From: Bacteroidales bacterium
GTDB taxonomy: Bacteria; Bacteroidota; Bacteroidia; Bacteroidales; WCHB1-69
Length of the DNA: 47,177 bases
Direction: 5' to 3'
Assembly (NCBI GenBank): GCA_017633255.1
Contig: JAGBPS010000003.1
Coordinates: forward strand, 1-47,177
Made by a program: the position numbers and the translations under genes. Positions 15,192 to 23,625 of this stretch are shown one piece after another. The first letter of the stretch is position 1; each line of letters starts with the position of its first letter. A model generated the notes under the pieces. It was not told where the DNA came from. It did not search any database and saw nothing but the letters and a program-made list of their open reading frames with translations.

Positions 15192-18100
15192 TTGGTATTT
15201 TTTTGTTTCTTATTTTTGTTCTTCCGTTCTTTTTTGTTGATTTCGATTTTCGCCTGCTGCAAAAAGTCTTCTGAAAAGTCCTTGCGGTTGTTGAAGTCCT
15301 GCTTGTACATCAAAGCTAAACCCACACCAGGAACTTTCTGGTATGAATCAGTGATGTATTGGTCGTTGAAGTTGTACACTTTTACCCTCCAGTTGCCTTT
15401 TTGGGTAATCAGATATTCCAGACTGAAATCTCCGTAGAAGTTCTCAATGCCGGTTTTCCCTTTGCTGATGTGGCTGTTGTCATAATAGCCGATGTTGGTC
15501 TCGAATATCATACGGTCGTTCAGGAATTGCAAGTTGGCATTCAATCCGTATTCAGTGGCGTTTTGTTCGTTGCCATTCTTATAGACAATACCGATGCCGC
15601 CGTGTTTCATTTGTCTCGACAGGAAATTGTTGACCATATTGGTCACAATGCCGATACCACCGCTTTCCATTGTGCTGGAGATGTCCTGGGATGTGGCGTT
15701 TTCGGGCATGAACTGGTTGGTGAGCAAGAAAATGAAGAATTGCTTGGAACGGTTTTGCGGATTACTAGTGTCAATAGCTGTGAAAACAACTTTGCTTAAT
15801 TCTTGGCTAACGTTAGGCATTTCGAAGGAAAAGTCCAAAGAGGGATATTTCATCAGTTGTCCATCCAAGTGAATATAGGCGTTGACAGCGGTACGTGAGG
15901 AACTGCCCGCTTCCTCACTACTTATAATATTGGACAGATTGGTACGAGCAGTATAGTATGCGCTGGTATGTACCACAAAGTCTGCCACGGGACCATTGAA
16001 AATTACTTGGCCACCTTGAACTAGCTTGAGTTTTGTATTGATGATGTTTTCCAAAGAGAGTAAAAAATCACCTGACAAAATTTCCAACGTGCCGTAAATG
16101 TTGATACCTTCGTTGTCATTATAAACCAAATGCAAGGGTCCGGAGGTGTTGCCGCGCATAGTGCCGCCGATGGAAAACACATCCACTTGCACTTCTGTCT
16201 CTGGAGTAACATTGAAGATGAAGTCGAAATTCAGTTTCATCTGGTTTTGGTCGGAGGCCGCGACAATTACTGAGTCCTGCACGATGGTCTTGAAACGGAT
16301 ACTGCTGTTTTCAGATACGGATTGCGAGGAGGTGATGGGGAAAAAGACGGAGCTTCCTTTAAGGGTAGTGAGGCCGCCACTGTAAAAGTTGAGTTGATCC
16401 TCGTCACCGAATATCTGAATGTCGCCAGATACATAGCCATTGCCGTAAAAACTGGAGTTGGCATTGCGGGGCAGATTCAAGGCAAGAATACGCTGTGTGC
16501 TGATATTTAAATCTATCTTGATGTTTTTGAAGAGTTTATGGTAGATGTGCCCTTTCATGGTGGCGACGTTGTTGTCCTTGTCTTTCAACAGGACATTCTC
16601 GAAGATGATACCTTGTTTGTTGAAACTGATATCCTGATCTTCAATATTATAGATTGTTCCCAAAGCTTTGATTCCCATCGTCATCTTGTTGACATGGGCT
16701 TTGCCATTTATGAAAGAAGAGTCGGGAGAGGCAATAAAACTGAGCTCACCAGAGGCATTTCCACTGATATTGTCGCTAAAGGAAGAAAGGAATGGCCCCA
16801 AGAATCCCAAGTCCAGACTGCCGATGTTGGCTTTGGCCACAAAACGCTTGATGCGGCTCAGATAGTAACCGTTGATGTTGGCCAGCTTGTCTTGCTCAGT
16901 TTGGTAGTTTTTAATGGTATAATCATTGATGATAGAGGACGTGATAGCTTGTTCGCGTCGGAAAATACCTCCGGAGAAGCCTAATGAGCCATTGTCACCA
17001 ATGCCCGCTGTCAGGAAAACATTGCCCAAAGTAGTTTGGTTTAGGGAGAAGTCAGAAGCCAGCAATTTGCCCATAATGAAACGGTTGTCATCACGCATGG
17101 TGATGTCGGCATTGGCGGACAGGTTGCCTCCGAATGAAATGCCGTCCAGGAAATCGTTGACTGCGCTGATGTCAAAATTGTTGATGGTCACCATCAAGTG
17201 GTCGTCGGGAAATTTAGAATAGGCACCGTTAACCTTAATGGAGCTCTTGTCATCGCTGAATACAAGATTTTCCACCACAATTCTTTTTTTCTGAATCATG
17301 ATAGCGTTGTGGTTGTTGAATCTGAATGAGACCCCGTTGAGCAGAATCTGTGAGTCAGAGATGCGTCCTATCATATTGCTTTTGTCATGGGCGTCAAAAT
17401 TTCCGTTAAGGTGGGAGTTTTGACCGGACGAGTCCGTATTGTTTTTCCATGACAACTGGAAATCAATGGTTGATTGGAACACTTCCGCGTTAAACAATAG
17501 CTGATGAAGTGACAATAACGCTCCTTTCTGGTTGGACATGGTAATGGAGTCGCTACTCATATTGACCATTAAATGTTTTTCATTGGTGGAGTTTGCATTT
17601 AACAGGAAGTTGCTGAGGTTAAAGCGGCCTTTGTAGGTGGTTTGGGGTATGAGAATGTTGATTTTGTCTTGCTGGGCTAACCCTCCCAATTGAAGATCAA
17701 TGCTGCTGTGGTCGGCAACATAGAGCTCTGGCAGGAAAATGTACAGCAGAGGTTCGGTATCGAAGGTTTCGACAGAGAAGTTGAAATAGCGGTCGTTTTC
17801 CTCGTTCTCAGCATAGTTCTTGTTTTTTCTGTTATGTTCTTCTCTTTGTGGCAGCAAGTTGGGGATGTATCGGTAAGCCACGTTCAGCAGAGAGTCTTTG
17901 ATGTCCTTGTATTCGTAATTGGTGTTCAGCGTGGCGTTGACAATGTCTGAGGAAAGGATGTATTTGTGCAATCCGGCTGGAGTGTTGATGGCGGTGAAGC
18001 GTAGTCTGTCGTTGACAAAAGGATGTTTCTCGTTGTAGATTTGAAGTCCGTCAAGACCGACGTAACCGTTCAGTTTTTCCAATGTGGTGCCAATAATATT

Positions 18101-19840
18101 GGCGGACAGGGAATCCAACTTGACTTCAACATTCGGGTGTTGTTGGGCAAAGTAAATCAGGCGGTCAAAGCCTTGGGCGTTGACGCTGTCTATCGGAGTA
18201 TGATAGGAGGCAATCTCGCTGAGTTTGACACTTTGTAGCGAGAGATCTGTCTGGAAGTTGGGCTCAAGCAAAGAAAAATCTGCCAAACCATTGAAGATGA
18301 AGTCTAACCTGGGGTCGTTGGAATTGACATGGGCAGAGCATTTCTTGTCTTGGTATCGTCCGGATATGTGGATGTCTGCAGCGGGATAACCGAAGAGGTC
18401 GATGCGTGAGATGTTGCCGCGAAGCTTTGCATTGAGGGAGTTCTGGAAATCCGGCAGATCTTGCGGGTCGTCGCTCGTTCCTTCGAGTTCCATGTTGAAA
18501 TGTACTTGGCCGAGATATTTGTTGCTGTTGATGAGCTGTCCCAAATTGAAATTGTTGGAATACAATTTGCCTCCGAAACTGACTTGCTCTCCATGGTCTT
18601 TAGAAGAAAGGTCTGTGTTGAGGTTTCCGATGCCGGTGGCGATGTTCAGCTTGGCATCTATAGCGGGGACATAACCGGCTAGTTTGCCGTTGAGTTTGGC
18701 ATAGCCCAGACGTTTGGCAATAGCGGGTATAGGGAGTTTTTTGCCTTGGGGAAGTGAGAATTCCGCCAACTCATTCATGTTGAAATAGGATTCGCGGAAA
18801 TCCAGGTTCCATATAGCGTGCTTGAAGTCCGTGATGTCTTTCAAAGCAAAATCACCTGTGAAATAGGTGGAATTCTTGTAGTGACAGTCGAAGTCTATCA
18901 GCTTGAGGTCGTTGACACAGCCGCTGACCAAACCTTGGAAATGCAGGCTGTCGTCCATTCCTCGGATAGCCCCGGCATAACAGGCAGCATCCTTTAGGCA
19001 AAAATCAGAGGGACGCACGGTGGCGGTGATGTTCACACTGTCTAGAAAATCACCGAGATTTCCCCAAATGCCATAGTCAAAGCGCAAGTCCAAGTCCAAG
19101 TTGCTGTTCTCGGTTCTTAGTTTGCAGTCGTCAAAGCGTAGCATGTGACTGTTGATCTGGAAATCACCGGAGCCTTCGATCAGATGGAAACCAAAATATT
19201 GGTCATAGCCAATTTGCTTGATCAAGGCGGAAATGTCATCATTGTATACCTGGAATTTGTTGGCCCTGAAGTCAATATGGCGCATTTCGAAAAAGTTGGG
19301 GTCAAATTCCTGCCCTTCAATGTAGGGCGTTTTTTGTTGCTTATTTTGGTTGGCAATGGAGAAACGGGAGTCGATGAGCCGGATGTTGTCAATTCGCAGG
19401 ATGAAGTCTTTCGGATTCTTTTTGGGTTTGGAGATTTTTTTTGCCCAGGCGGAAATGTTGACTATGGTGTCGCCCTCGTAGGTGACCAAGGTAACATCAG
19501 CCTCCGTGGCAGTAACACTGAAAAATGACAGGGTGAAAGGTTTGGTTTTCAGTTTTTTGAAGCGCCCCTTGACGTGCTTGACATAAATCATGGGCTGGTT
19601 GTGCAGGTCTTTGATGACAAAATCATCGGCGGCCATACGCAGGGTTGGAGTGACGTAGATACGGCTGACTCCGATCTCGGCACCCCATTTTTCGGAAATA
19701 AAACCAGTGACTTTGGAGATGACATAGTTCTGGAAAGACGGCACAAAGAACAATCCAACTATCGCTAAATCAAGGGCAATAAAAATACCGATGACCCATA
19801 GTAGCAGCTTTCCGATTTTTTTTATAATTTTGCCCTTCAA
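15188..19840 (-). CDS. tamB: TamB-like translocation and assembly module protein (AsmA-like superfamily)
   Basis: 1550 residues. An N-terminal membrane anchor (LLLWVIGIFIALDLAIVGLF, residues 12-31) is followed by a very long repetitive beta-rich periplasmic region and a C-terminal TamB/DUF490 domain (about 1200-1500). The domain contains GTLEILSGDFLLSLEN and the FFIFLLTNQFMPEN segment typical of the family end. TamB-like proteins bridge the inner and outer membranes and are implicated in outer-membrane protein assembly or lipid transport. The start is a TTG (19838-19840), since no ATG precedes the anchor. It is divergent from tsaD with only 12 bp between starts and overlaps the downstream permease gene by 4 bp. 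Confidence 0.92.
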   Translation of the reverse strand: MKGKIIKKIGKLLLWVIGIFIALDLAIVGLFFVPSFQNYVISKVTGFISEKWGAEIGVSRIYVTPTLRMAADDFVIKDLHNQPMIYVKHVKGRFKKLKTKPFTLSFFSVTATEADVTLVTYEGDTIVNISAWAKKISKPKKNPKDFILRIDNIRLIDSRFSIANQNKQQKTPYIEGQEFDPNFFEMRHIDFRANKFQVYNDDISALIKQIGYDQYFGFHLIEGSGDFQINSHMLRFDDCKLRTENSNLDLDLRFDYGIWGNLGDFLDSVNITATVRPSDFCLKDAACYAGAIRGMDDSLHFQGLVSGCVNDLKLIDFDCHYKNSTYFTGDFALKDITDFKHAIWNLDFRESYFNMNELAEFSLPQGKKLPIPAIAKRLGYAKLNGKLAGYVPAIDAKLNIATGIGNLNTDLSSKDHGEQVSFGGKLYSNNFNLGQLINSNKYLGQVHFNMELEGTSDDPQDLPDFQNSLNAKLRGNISRIDLFGYPAADIHISGRYQDKKCSAHVNSNDPRLDFIFNGLADFSLLEPNFQTDLSLQSVKLSEIASYHTPIDSVNAQGFDRLIYFAQQHPNVEVKLDSLSANIIGTTLEKLNGYVGLDGLQIYNEKHPFVNDRLRFTAINTPAGLHKYILSSDIVNATLNTNYEYKDIKDSLLNVAYRYIPNLLPQREEHNRKNKNYAENEENDRYFNFSVETFDTEPLLYIFLPELYVADHSSIDLQLGGLAQQDKINILIPQTTYKGRFNLSNFLLNANSTNEKHLMVNMSSDSITMSNQKGALLSLHQLLFNAEVFQSTIDFQLSWKNNTDSSGQNSHLNGNFDAHDKSNMIGRISDSQILLNGVSFRFNNHNAIMIQKKRIVVENLVFSDDKSSIKVNGAYSKFPDDHLMVTINNFDISAVNDFLDGISFGGNLSANADITMRDDNRFIMGKLLASDFSLNQTTLGNVFLTAGIGDNGSLGFSGGIFRREQAITSSIINDYTIKNYQTEQDKLANINGYYLSRIKRFVAKANIGSLDLGFLGPFLSSFSDNISGNASGELSFIASPDSSFINGKAHVNKMTMGIKALGTIYNIEDQDISFNKQGIIFENVLLKDKDNNVATMKGHIYHKLFKNIKIDLNISTQRILALNLPRNANSSFYGNGYVSGDIQIFGDEDQLNFYSGGLTTLKGSSVFFPITSSQSVSENSSIRFKTIVQDSVIVAASDQNQMKLNFDFIFNVTPETEVQVDVFSIGGTMRGNTSGPLHLVYNDNEGINIYGTLEILSGDFLLSLENIINTKLKLVQGGQVIFNGPVADFVVHTSAYYTARTNLSNIISSEEAGSSSRTAVNAYIHLDGQLMKYPSLDFSFEMPNVSQELSKVVFTAIDTSNPQNRSKQFFIFLLTNQFMPENATSQDISSTMESGGIGIVTNMVNNFLSRQMKHGGIGIVYKNGNEQNATEYGLNANLQFLNDRMIFETNIGYYDNSHISKGKTGIENFYGDFSLEYLITQKGNWRVKVYNFNDQYITDSYQKVPGVGLALMYKQDFNNRKDFSEDFLQQAKIEINKKERKNKNKKQKNTK
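19825..19832 (+). promoter_or_regulatory. -7 promoter box of tsaD, inside the tamB 5' end
   Basis: TAATTTTG followed by C lies 20 bp upstream of the tsaD ATG and within the first codons of the divergent tamB gene. Confidence 0.45.
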
Positions 19841-19852
19841 AATATTGTGTTT

Positions 19853-20866
19853 ATGTCAGCCTATATTCTTGGTATCGAATCTTCCTGCGATGACACGTCC
19901 GCCGCTGTCATTGCTGATACTACTATCCTCTCCAATGTCATTGCCAGTCAGAAAGTTCACGCCGAATATGGGGGCGTTGTTCCCGAGCTGGCATCCCGTG
20001 CTCATCAGCAAAATATCATCCCCGTTGTGGACACCGCACTTCACCGTGCAAAGATAAACAAAAATCAAATATCTGCGATAGGTTTCACAAATGGCCCCGG
20101 ACTGCTCGGCTCTTTGCTGGTGGGAAGCTCTTTTGCCAAGGCTATGGCCTATAGTTTGGATGTGCCCCTGATTGAGGTAAATCACTTACAGGCACATGTT
20201 TTGGCGAATTTTTTGAACAAAAGTGATGATGATTCCGCCAAGCCCCATTTTCCCTTCCTGTGCCTGACAGTTTCGGGCGGCCATACCATGTTGCTGAAGG
20301 TGAATGACTACTTTGAAATGGAACGTTTGGGAGTAACCATCGACGATGCTGCAGGCGAAGCGTTCGACAAAGCGGCGAAAATTATGGGCTTGCCTTATCC
20401 CGGTGGCCCCGTGATTGACCGCCTGGCTGCAGAGGGAGACCCCAAGCGTTTTCAGTTCTCGATAGCTCATTTGCCGGGCTTGGATTACAGCTTCAGCGGC
20501 CTGAAAACTTCTTTTCTCTATTTCGTCAGAGATGAGCTGAAAAAAGATCCTGAATTTATCCAGAAGAATCAGAAAGATTTGGCGGCATCGATGCAGTATG
20601 CTATTATTAAGTCATTGATCAATAAGGTGGTACAAGCATTGAAGCAATACGATTGCAAGGATTTGGTATTGGCAGGCGGTGTGTCAGCCAACAAGGGCCT
20701 GCGCACAGCCATGCAGCAGATTGCCGACCATTACCATCGCAACTTGATACTGCCTACCATCGACCTAACCACCGACAATGCCGCCATGATTGCCGTGTGC
20801 GCCTATTTCAAGTATCTGAAGAAAGATTATACCACGTTGGATGTCGTACCTTATAGCTCTTGTTAA
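19853..20866 (+). CDS. tsaD: tRNA N6-adenosine threonylcarbamoyltransferase
   Basis: 337 residues from the ATG at 19853 (MSAYILGIESSCDDTSAAV); a GTG two codons earlier is less likely. It transfers the threonylcarbamoyl group to A37 of ANN-decoding tRNAs, working with TsaB, TsaE and the TsaC product. The ASKHA-fold motifs are present: IESSCDDT at the N-terminus, the metal ligands H111 and H115 in NHLQAHVLANF, SGGHTML, GEAFDKAAKIMGLPYPGG, and TDNAAMIA near the C-terminus. The stop is 2 bp before the branching-enzyme ATG, so the two are co-transcribed. Tight divergent arrangement with tamB. Confidence 0.97.
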   Translation: MSAYILGIESSCDDTSAAVIADTTILSNVIASQKVHAEYGGVVPELASRAHQQNIIPVVDTALHRAKINKNQISAIGFTNGPGLLGSLLVGSSFAKAMAYSLDVPLIEVNHLQAHVLANFLNKSDDDSAKPHFPFLCLTVSGGHTMLLKVNDYFEMERLGVTIDDAAGEAFDKAAKIMGLPYPGGPVIDRLAAEGDPKRFQFSIAHLPGLDYSFSGLKTSFLYFVRDELKKDPEFIQKNQKDLAASMQYAIIKSLINKVVQALKQYDCKDLVLAGGVSANKGLRTAMQQIADHYHRNLILPTIDLTTDNAAMIAVCAYFKYLKKDYTTLDVVPYSSC

Positions 20867-20868
20867 TT

Positions 20869-22854
20869 ATGGAAACTCCTGAACTGGTACTTATAGACCC
20901 TTGGCTGAAGCCGTACAAGCAAAATCTGCTTCGTCGCCATCAGATGGCGGTGCTGCGTACGCTGGATCTTACCGATGGCAAGTGCCCGTTGAAAGACAAG
21001 GCCAACCACCATTTGTACTACGGTCTGCATAAAAGCGAAAAGAACACTTGGATTTTTCGCGAAAAAGCGCCCAATGCCAAGCTGATTTTCTTGATTGGGG
21101 ATTTCTCCTATTGGCAGGTGCAGCCGCAATACGCCTTGCATTCTATCGGCAATGGCGATTGGGAGATTGAATTGCCGGAGAGCTTTCTGAAACACGGTAT
21201 GTTATACAAACTGTGGATGGTGTGGCAGGATGGCGCCGACGAGCGTTTGCCTTCATGTGCGACCCGTGTGGTGCAGGACGATACCACCAAGACTTTCTCC
21301 GCTCAGGTGTGGGAACCGGAAAAACCATATCAGTTCAAGCACTCTTCTCCAAAGAAACCTGAAAATCCGCTGATTTATGAGGCGCATGTGGGCATGTCGT
21401 CCGAAGAGGAGAAAGTTTCTACTTATTGGGAGTTCAAGGAATATGTGCTGCCGAGAATCAAAGAGTTGGGTTACAATACGATACAGATGATGGCCGTCCA
21501 AGAGCATCCTTATTATGGCTCTTTCGGCTATCAGGTGTCCAACTTGTTCGCTCCTTCCTTCCGTTTCGGCACGCCTGAGGAACTGATGGAACTGATTGAC
21601 ACAGCGCACGGTATGGGCATTTCTGTTATTCTGGATGTGGTGCATTCTCATGCCGTTACCAATGAGAAAGAGGGGCTCGGTCGCTTCGATGGCTCTGAAA
21701 CCCTGTATTTCCATGGTGGTGAGCGTGGCAAGCATCCGGTGTGGGATTCCCGCTGTTTCGATTATGGCAAGCAGGAAACGGTGACTTTGCTCTTGTCCAA
21801 TCTGAAATATTGGTTGGAAAACTTTCATTTCGACGGGTTCCGCTTCGACGGGGTGACCAGCATGTGTTACTGGAACCATGGTATTGGGGTGGATTTTGTG
21901 GGTTATGATCAGTATTTCGACGGAAATGTGGATGAGGATGCGGTGACCTACCTGACTTTGGCCAATATTTTGATCAAAGAAGTGAATCCGGAGGCTTTGA
22001 CGATTGCCGAAGATGTGAGCGGGATGCCAGGTATGGCGTTTCCAGTGGAACGTGGCGGTATTGGCTTCGACTACCGCATGTCGATGGGCATCGCGGATTA
22101 TTGGATGAAGATTGTCAAAGAGCGGAAAGACGAGGAATGGAGCGTGGGCGAGATGTTTTTCAAGATGACGGACCACCGCAAGGAAGAACGGGTGGTAAGC
22201 TATGTGGAAAGCCATGATCAGGCGATGGTGGGTGACAAGACTTTGATTTTTAGATTGATAGATAAAGAGATGTACACTTCCATGTCGATCTTTACGCCTA
22301 ATTTGGTGGTGGACAGGGGAGTGGCATTGCACAAAATGATACGTTTGCTGACGCTGAGTTTGTCGGGAGGCGGCTATCTGAATTTCATGGGCAATGAGTT
22401 CGGTCATCCGGAATGGATAGATTTTCCGAGAGCGGGAAATAATTGGTCCTATCAGCATGCCCGCAGACAATGGTCGCTGGCGGATAATACAGATCTGAAA
22501 TACCATGCCCTCAATGAGTTCGACAAGGCGATGGTGCATTTGATTACAGAGGAGCATTGTTTACAGTCGGACGTGAAATTAATCTTGCAAAACGAGGGTG
22601 ACCAGGTGCTGGCTTTCAGCCGTGGCAACTGCTTGTTTGTCTTTAATTTCAGCCCTGATAAATCGTATGCTGATTATGGAATAGAATGTCCTTCAGGAAA
22701 TTACAAAATCGTATTGGACACCGATGATCCGAATTTTGCCGGTTTCGGCAATGTGGATCACAGTATGACATACACTTCCCGACCGCAAGACGGAAAAACC
22801 GCCGTGCGTTTGTACTTGCCATCTCGCACGGCGGTAGTGCTGAAGAAACAATAA
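20869..22854 (+). CDS. glgB: 1,4-alpha-glucan branching enzyme (GH13, eukaryote-like type)
   Basis: 661 residues. It makes alpha-1,6 branches in glycogen-like glucans. An N-terminal CBM48-like domain (GLHKSEKNTWIFREKAPNAK, FSYWQVQPQYAL) precedes the GH13 barrel. Catalytic regions are visible: LDVVHSHA, FDGFRFDGVTSM with nucleophile D327, TIAEDVSGMPG with general acid E381, and VSYVESHDQ. The wording of regions I and II (VVHSHA, RFDGVTSM, WDSRCFDY) resembles eukaryotic GBE1 rather than classical bacterial GlgB. It starts 2 bp after tsaD. No other glycogen genes are close, so maltose or glycogen metabolism is inferred from the family only. Confidence 0.93.
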   Translation: METPELVLIDPWLKPYKQNLLRRHQMAVLRTLDLTDGKCPLKDKANHHLYYGLHKSEKNTWIFREKAPNAKLIFLIGDFSYWQVQPQYALHSIGNGDWEIELPESFLKHGMLYKLWMVWQDGADERLPSCATRVVQDDTTKTFSAQVWEPEKPYQFKHSSPKKPENPLIYEAHVGMSSEEEKVSTYWEFKEYVLPRIKELGYNTIQMMAVQEHPYYGSFGYQVSNLFAPSFRFGTPEELMELIDTAHGMGISVILDVVHSHAVTNEKEGLGRFDGSETLYFHGGERGKHPVWDSRCFDYGKQETVTLLLSNLKYWLENFHFDGFRFDGVTSMCYWNHGIGVDFVGYDQYFDGNVDEDAVTYLTLANILIKEVNPEALTIAEDVSGMPGMAFPVERGGIGFDYRMSMGIADYWMKIVKERKDEEWSVGEMFFKMTDHRKEERVVSYVESHDQAMVGDKTLIFRLIDKEMYTSMSIFTPNLVVDRGVALHKMIRLLTLSLSGGGYLNFMGNEFGHPEWIDFPRAGNNWSYQHARRQWSLADNTDLKYHALNEFDKAMVHLITEEHCLQSDVKLILQNEGDQVLAFSRGNCLFVFNFSPDKSYADYGIECPSGNYKIVLDTDDPNFAGFGNVDHSMTYTSRPQDGKTAVRLYLPSRTAVVLKKQ

Positions 22855-22885
22855 AGGAATATGGTGATAATTCCCATATTCCTTT
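22853..22885 (+). terminator. Hairpin after the branching enzyme
   Basis: A 12-bp perfect stem (AAAGGAATATGG / CCATATTCCTTT) with a 9-nt loop starts inside the stop codon. A second hairpin, TCCCC-GTCA-GGGGA with flanking AATATT/AATATT (about 22907-22938), faces the convergent rubrerythrin gene and can serve it on the minus strand. Confidence 0.65.
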
Positions 22886-22934
22886 GATATTGAATCCTCT
22901 GCGAGGATAATATTTCCCCGTCAGGGGATTAATA

Positions 22935-23489
22935 TTAGTAGTTCTGGGCTTCCACTTGGAAGTAAGCTTGCGGATGGTCGCAAACGGGGCAGATTTTGGG
23001 AGCCTTTTTGCCGATGACGATGTGGCCGCAGTTGGCGCATTGCCAGATGGCTTCGCCGTCCTTGGAGAACACCTTCTCGTCCTCAATGTTCTGTAACAGT
23101 TTGCGATAGCGCTCCTCGTGGTGTTTCTCAATGGCAGCCACCATCTCGAATTTTCTGGCGATTTCGGTGAAACCTTCCTCGCGGGCTTCTTTGGCCATGC
23201 GGGCATACATGTCGGTCCATTCGAAGTTCTCGCCTGCGGCGGCATCGGCCAGATTCTCGGCGGTTGAGCCTATCTCACCTCCGTGCAGATATTTGTACCA
23301 TATCTTGGCATGTTCGCGCTCGTTGGCAGCGGTTTCTTCAAACAAGGCGGCAATCTGCACAAAACCTTCCTTCTTGGCCTTGGAGGCGAAGTAGGTATAT
23401 TTGTTGCGGGCCATTGATTCGCCAGCGAAAGCTTCTTCTAAGTTTTTCTCGGTTTTTGTGCCTTTCAGCGATTTGGGTGCTTCACTCAT
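22935..23489 (-). CDS. rbr: Rubrerythrin
   Basis: 184 residues. The N-terminal ferritin-like diiron domain has the expected ExxH ligands ([27 protein letters not shown]). A C-terminal rubredoxin domain follows with two CxxC pairs, CANC and CPVC (about 150-172). It reduces hydrogen peroxide in the cytoplasm of anaerobes using electrons passed through the rubredoxin iron. A single gene: convergent with the branching enzyme and separated from the upstream S41 protease by 136 bp that hold a clear promoter and a palindrome covering it, so oxidative-stress regulation is likely. Confidence 0.97.
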   Translation of the reverse strand: MSEAPKSLKGTKTEKNLEEAFAGESMARNKYTYFASKAKKEGFVQIAALFEETAANEREHAKIWYKYLHGGEIGSTAENLADAAAGENFEWTDMYARMAKEAREEGFTEIARKFEMVAAIEKHHEERYRKLLQNIEDEKVFSKDGEAIWQCANCGHIVIGKKAPKICPVCDHPQAYFQVEAQNY

Positions 23490-23545
23490 GATGTTATGAT
23501 TTTAAGGGTTGATAATAAAGTTGTATAAATTCAAATTTGATAGTG

Positions 23546-23577
23546 CAAAGATACTAATTTTTGCCGATATCGGCAAA
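23546..23577 (-). promoter_or_regulatory. Predicted rubrerythrin promoter
   Basis: Minus-strand -7 box TATCTTTG (complement of 23546-23553), 20-nt spacer and -33 TTTG (complement of 23574-23577). It is one of the best matches in the window to the Bacteroidota consensus and lies about 57 bp upstream of the start. Confidence 0.75.
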
Positions 23578-23581
23578 AATT
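23556..23581. promoter_or_regulatory. 26-bp perfect palindrome over the rbr promoter (candidate operator)
   Basis: A perfect dyad centred between 23568 and 23569; the core is TTTTTGCCGAT|ATCGGCAAAAA with flanking AA/TT. It covers the -33 element and most of the spacer of the rubrerythrin promoter. No T tract follows on either strand, so an operator for a dimeric regulator is more likely than a terminator for the upstream S41 gene, which ends at 23626. Confidence 0.65.
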
Positions 23582-23625
23582 CAATGTAAAATTTTAATGC
23601 TGTATGTTCAAGACGGTGTGTCTTC

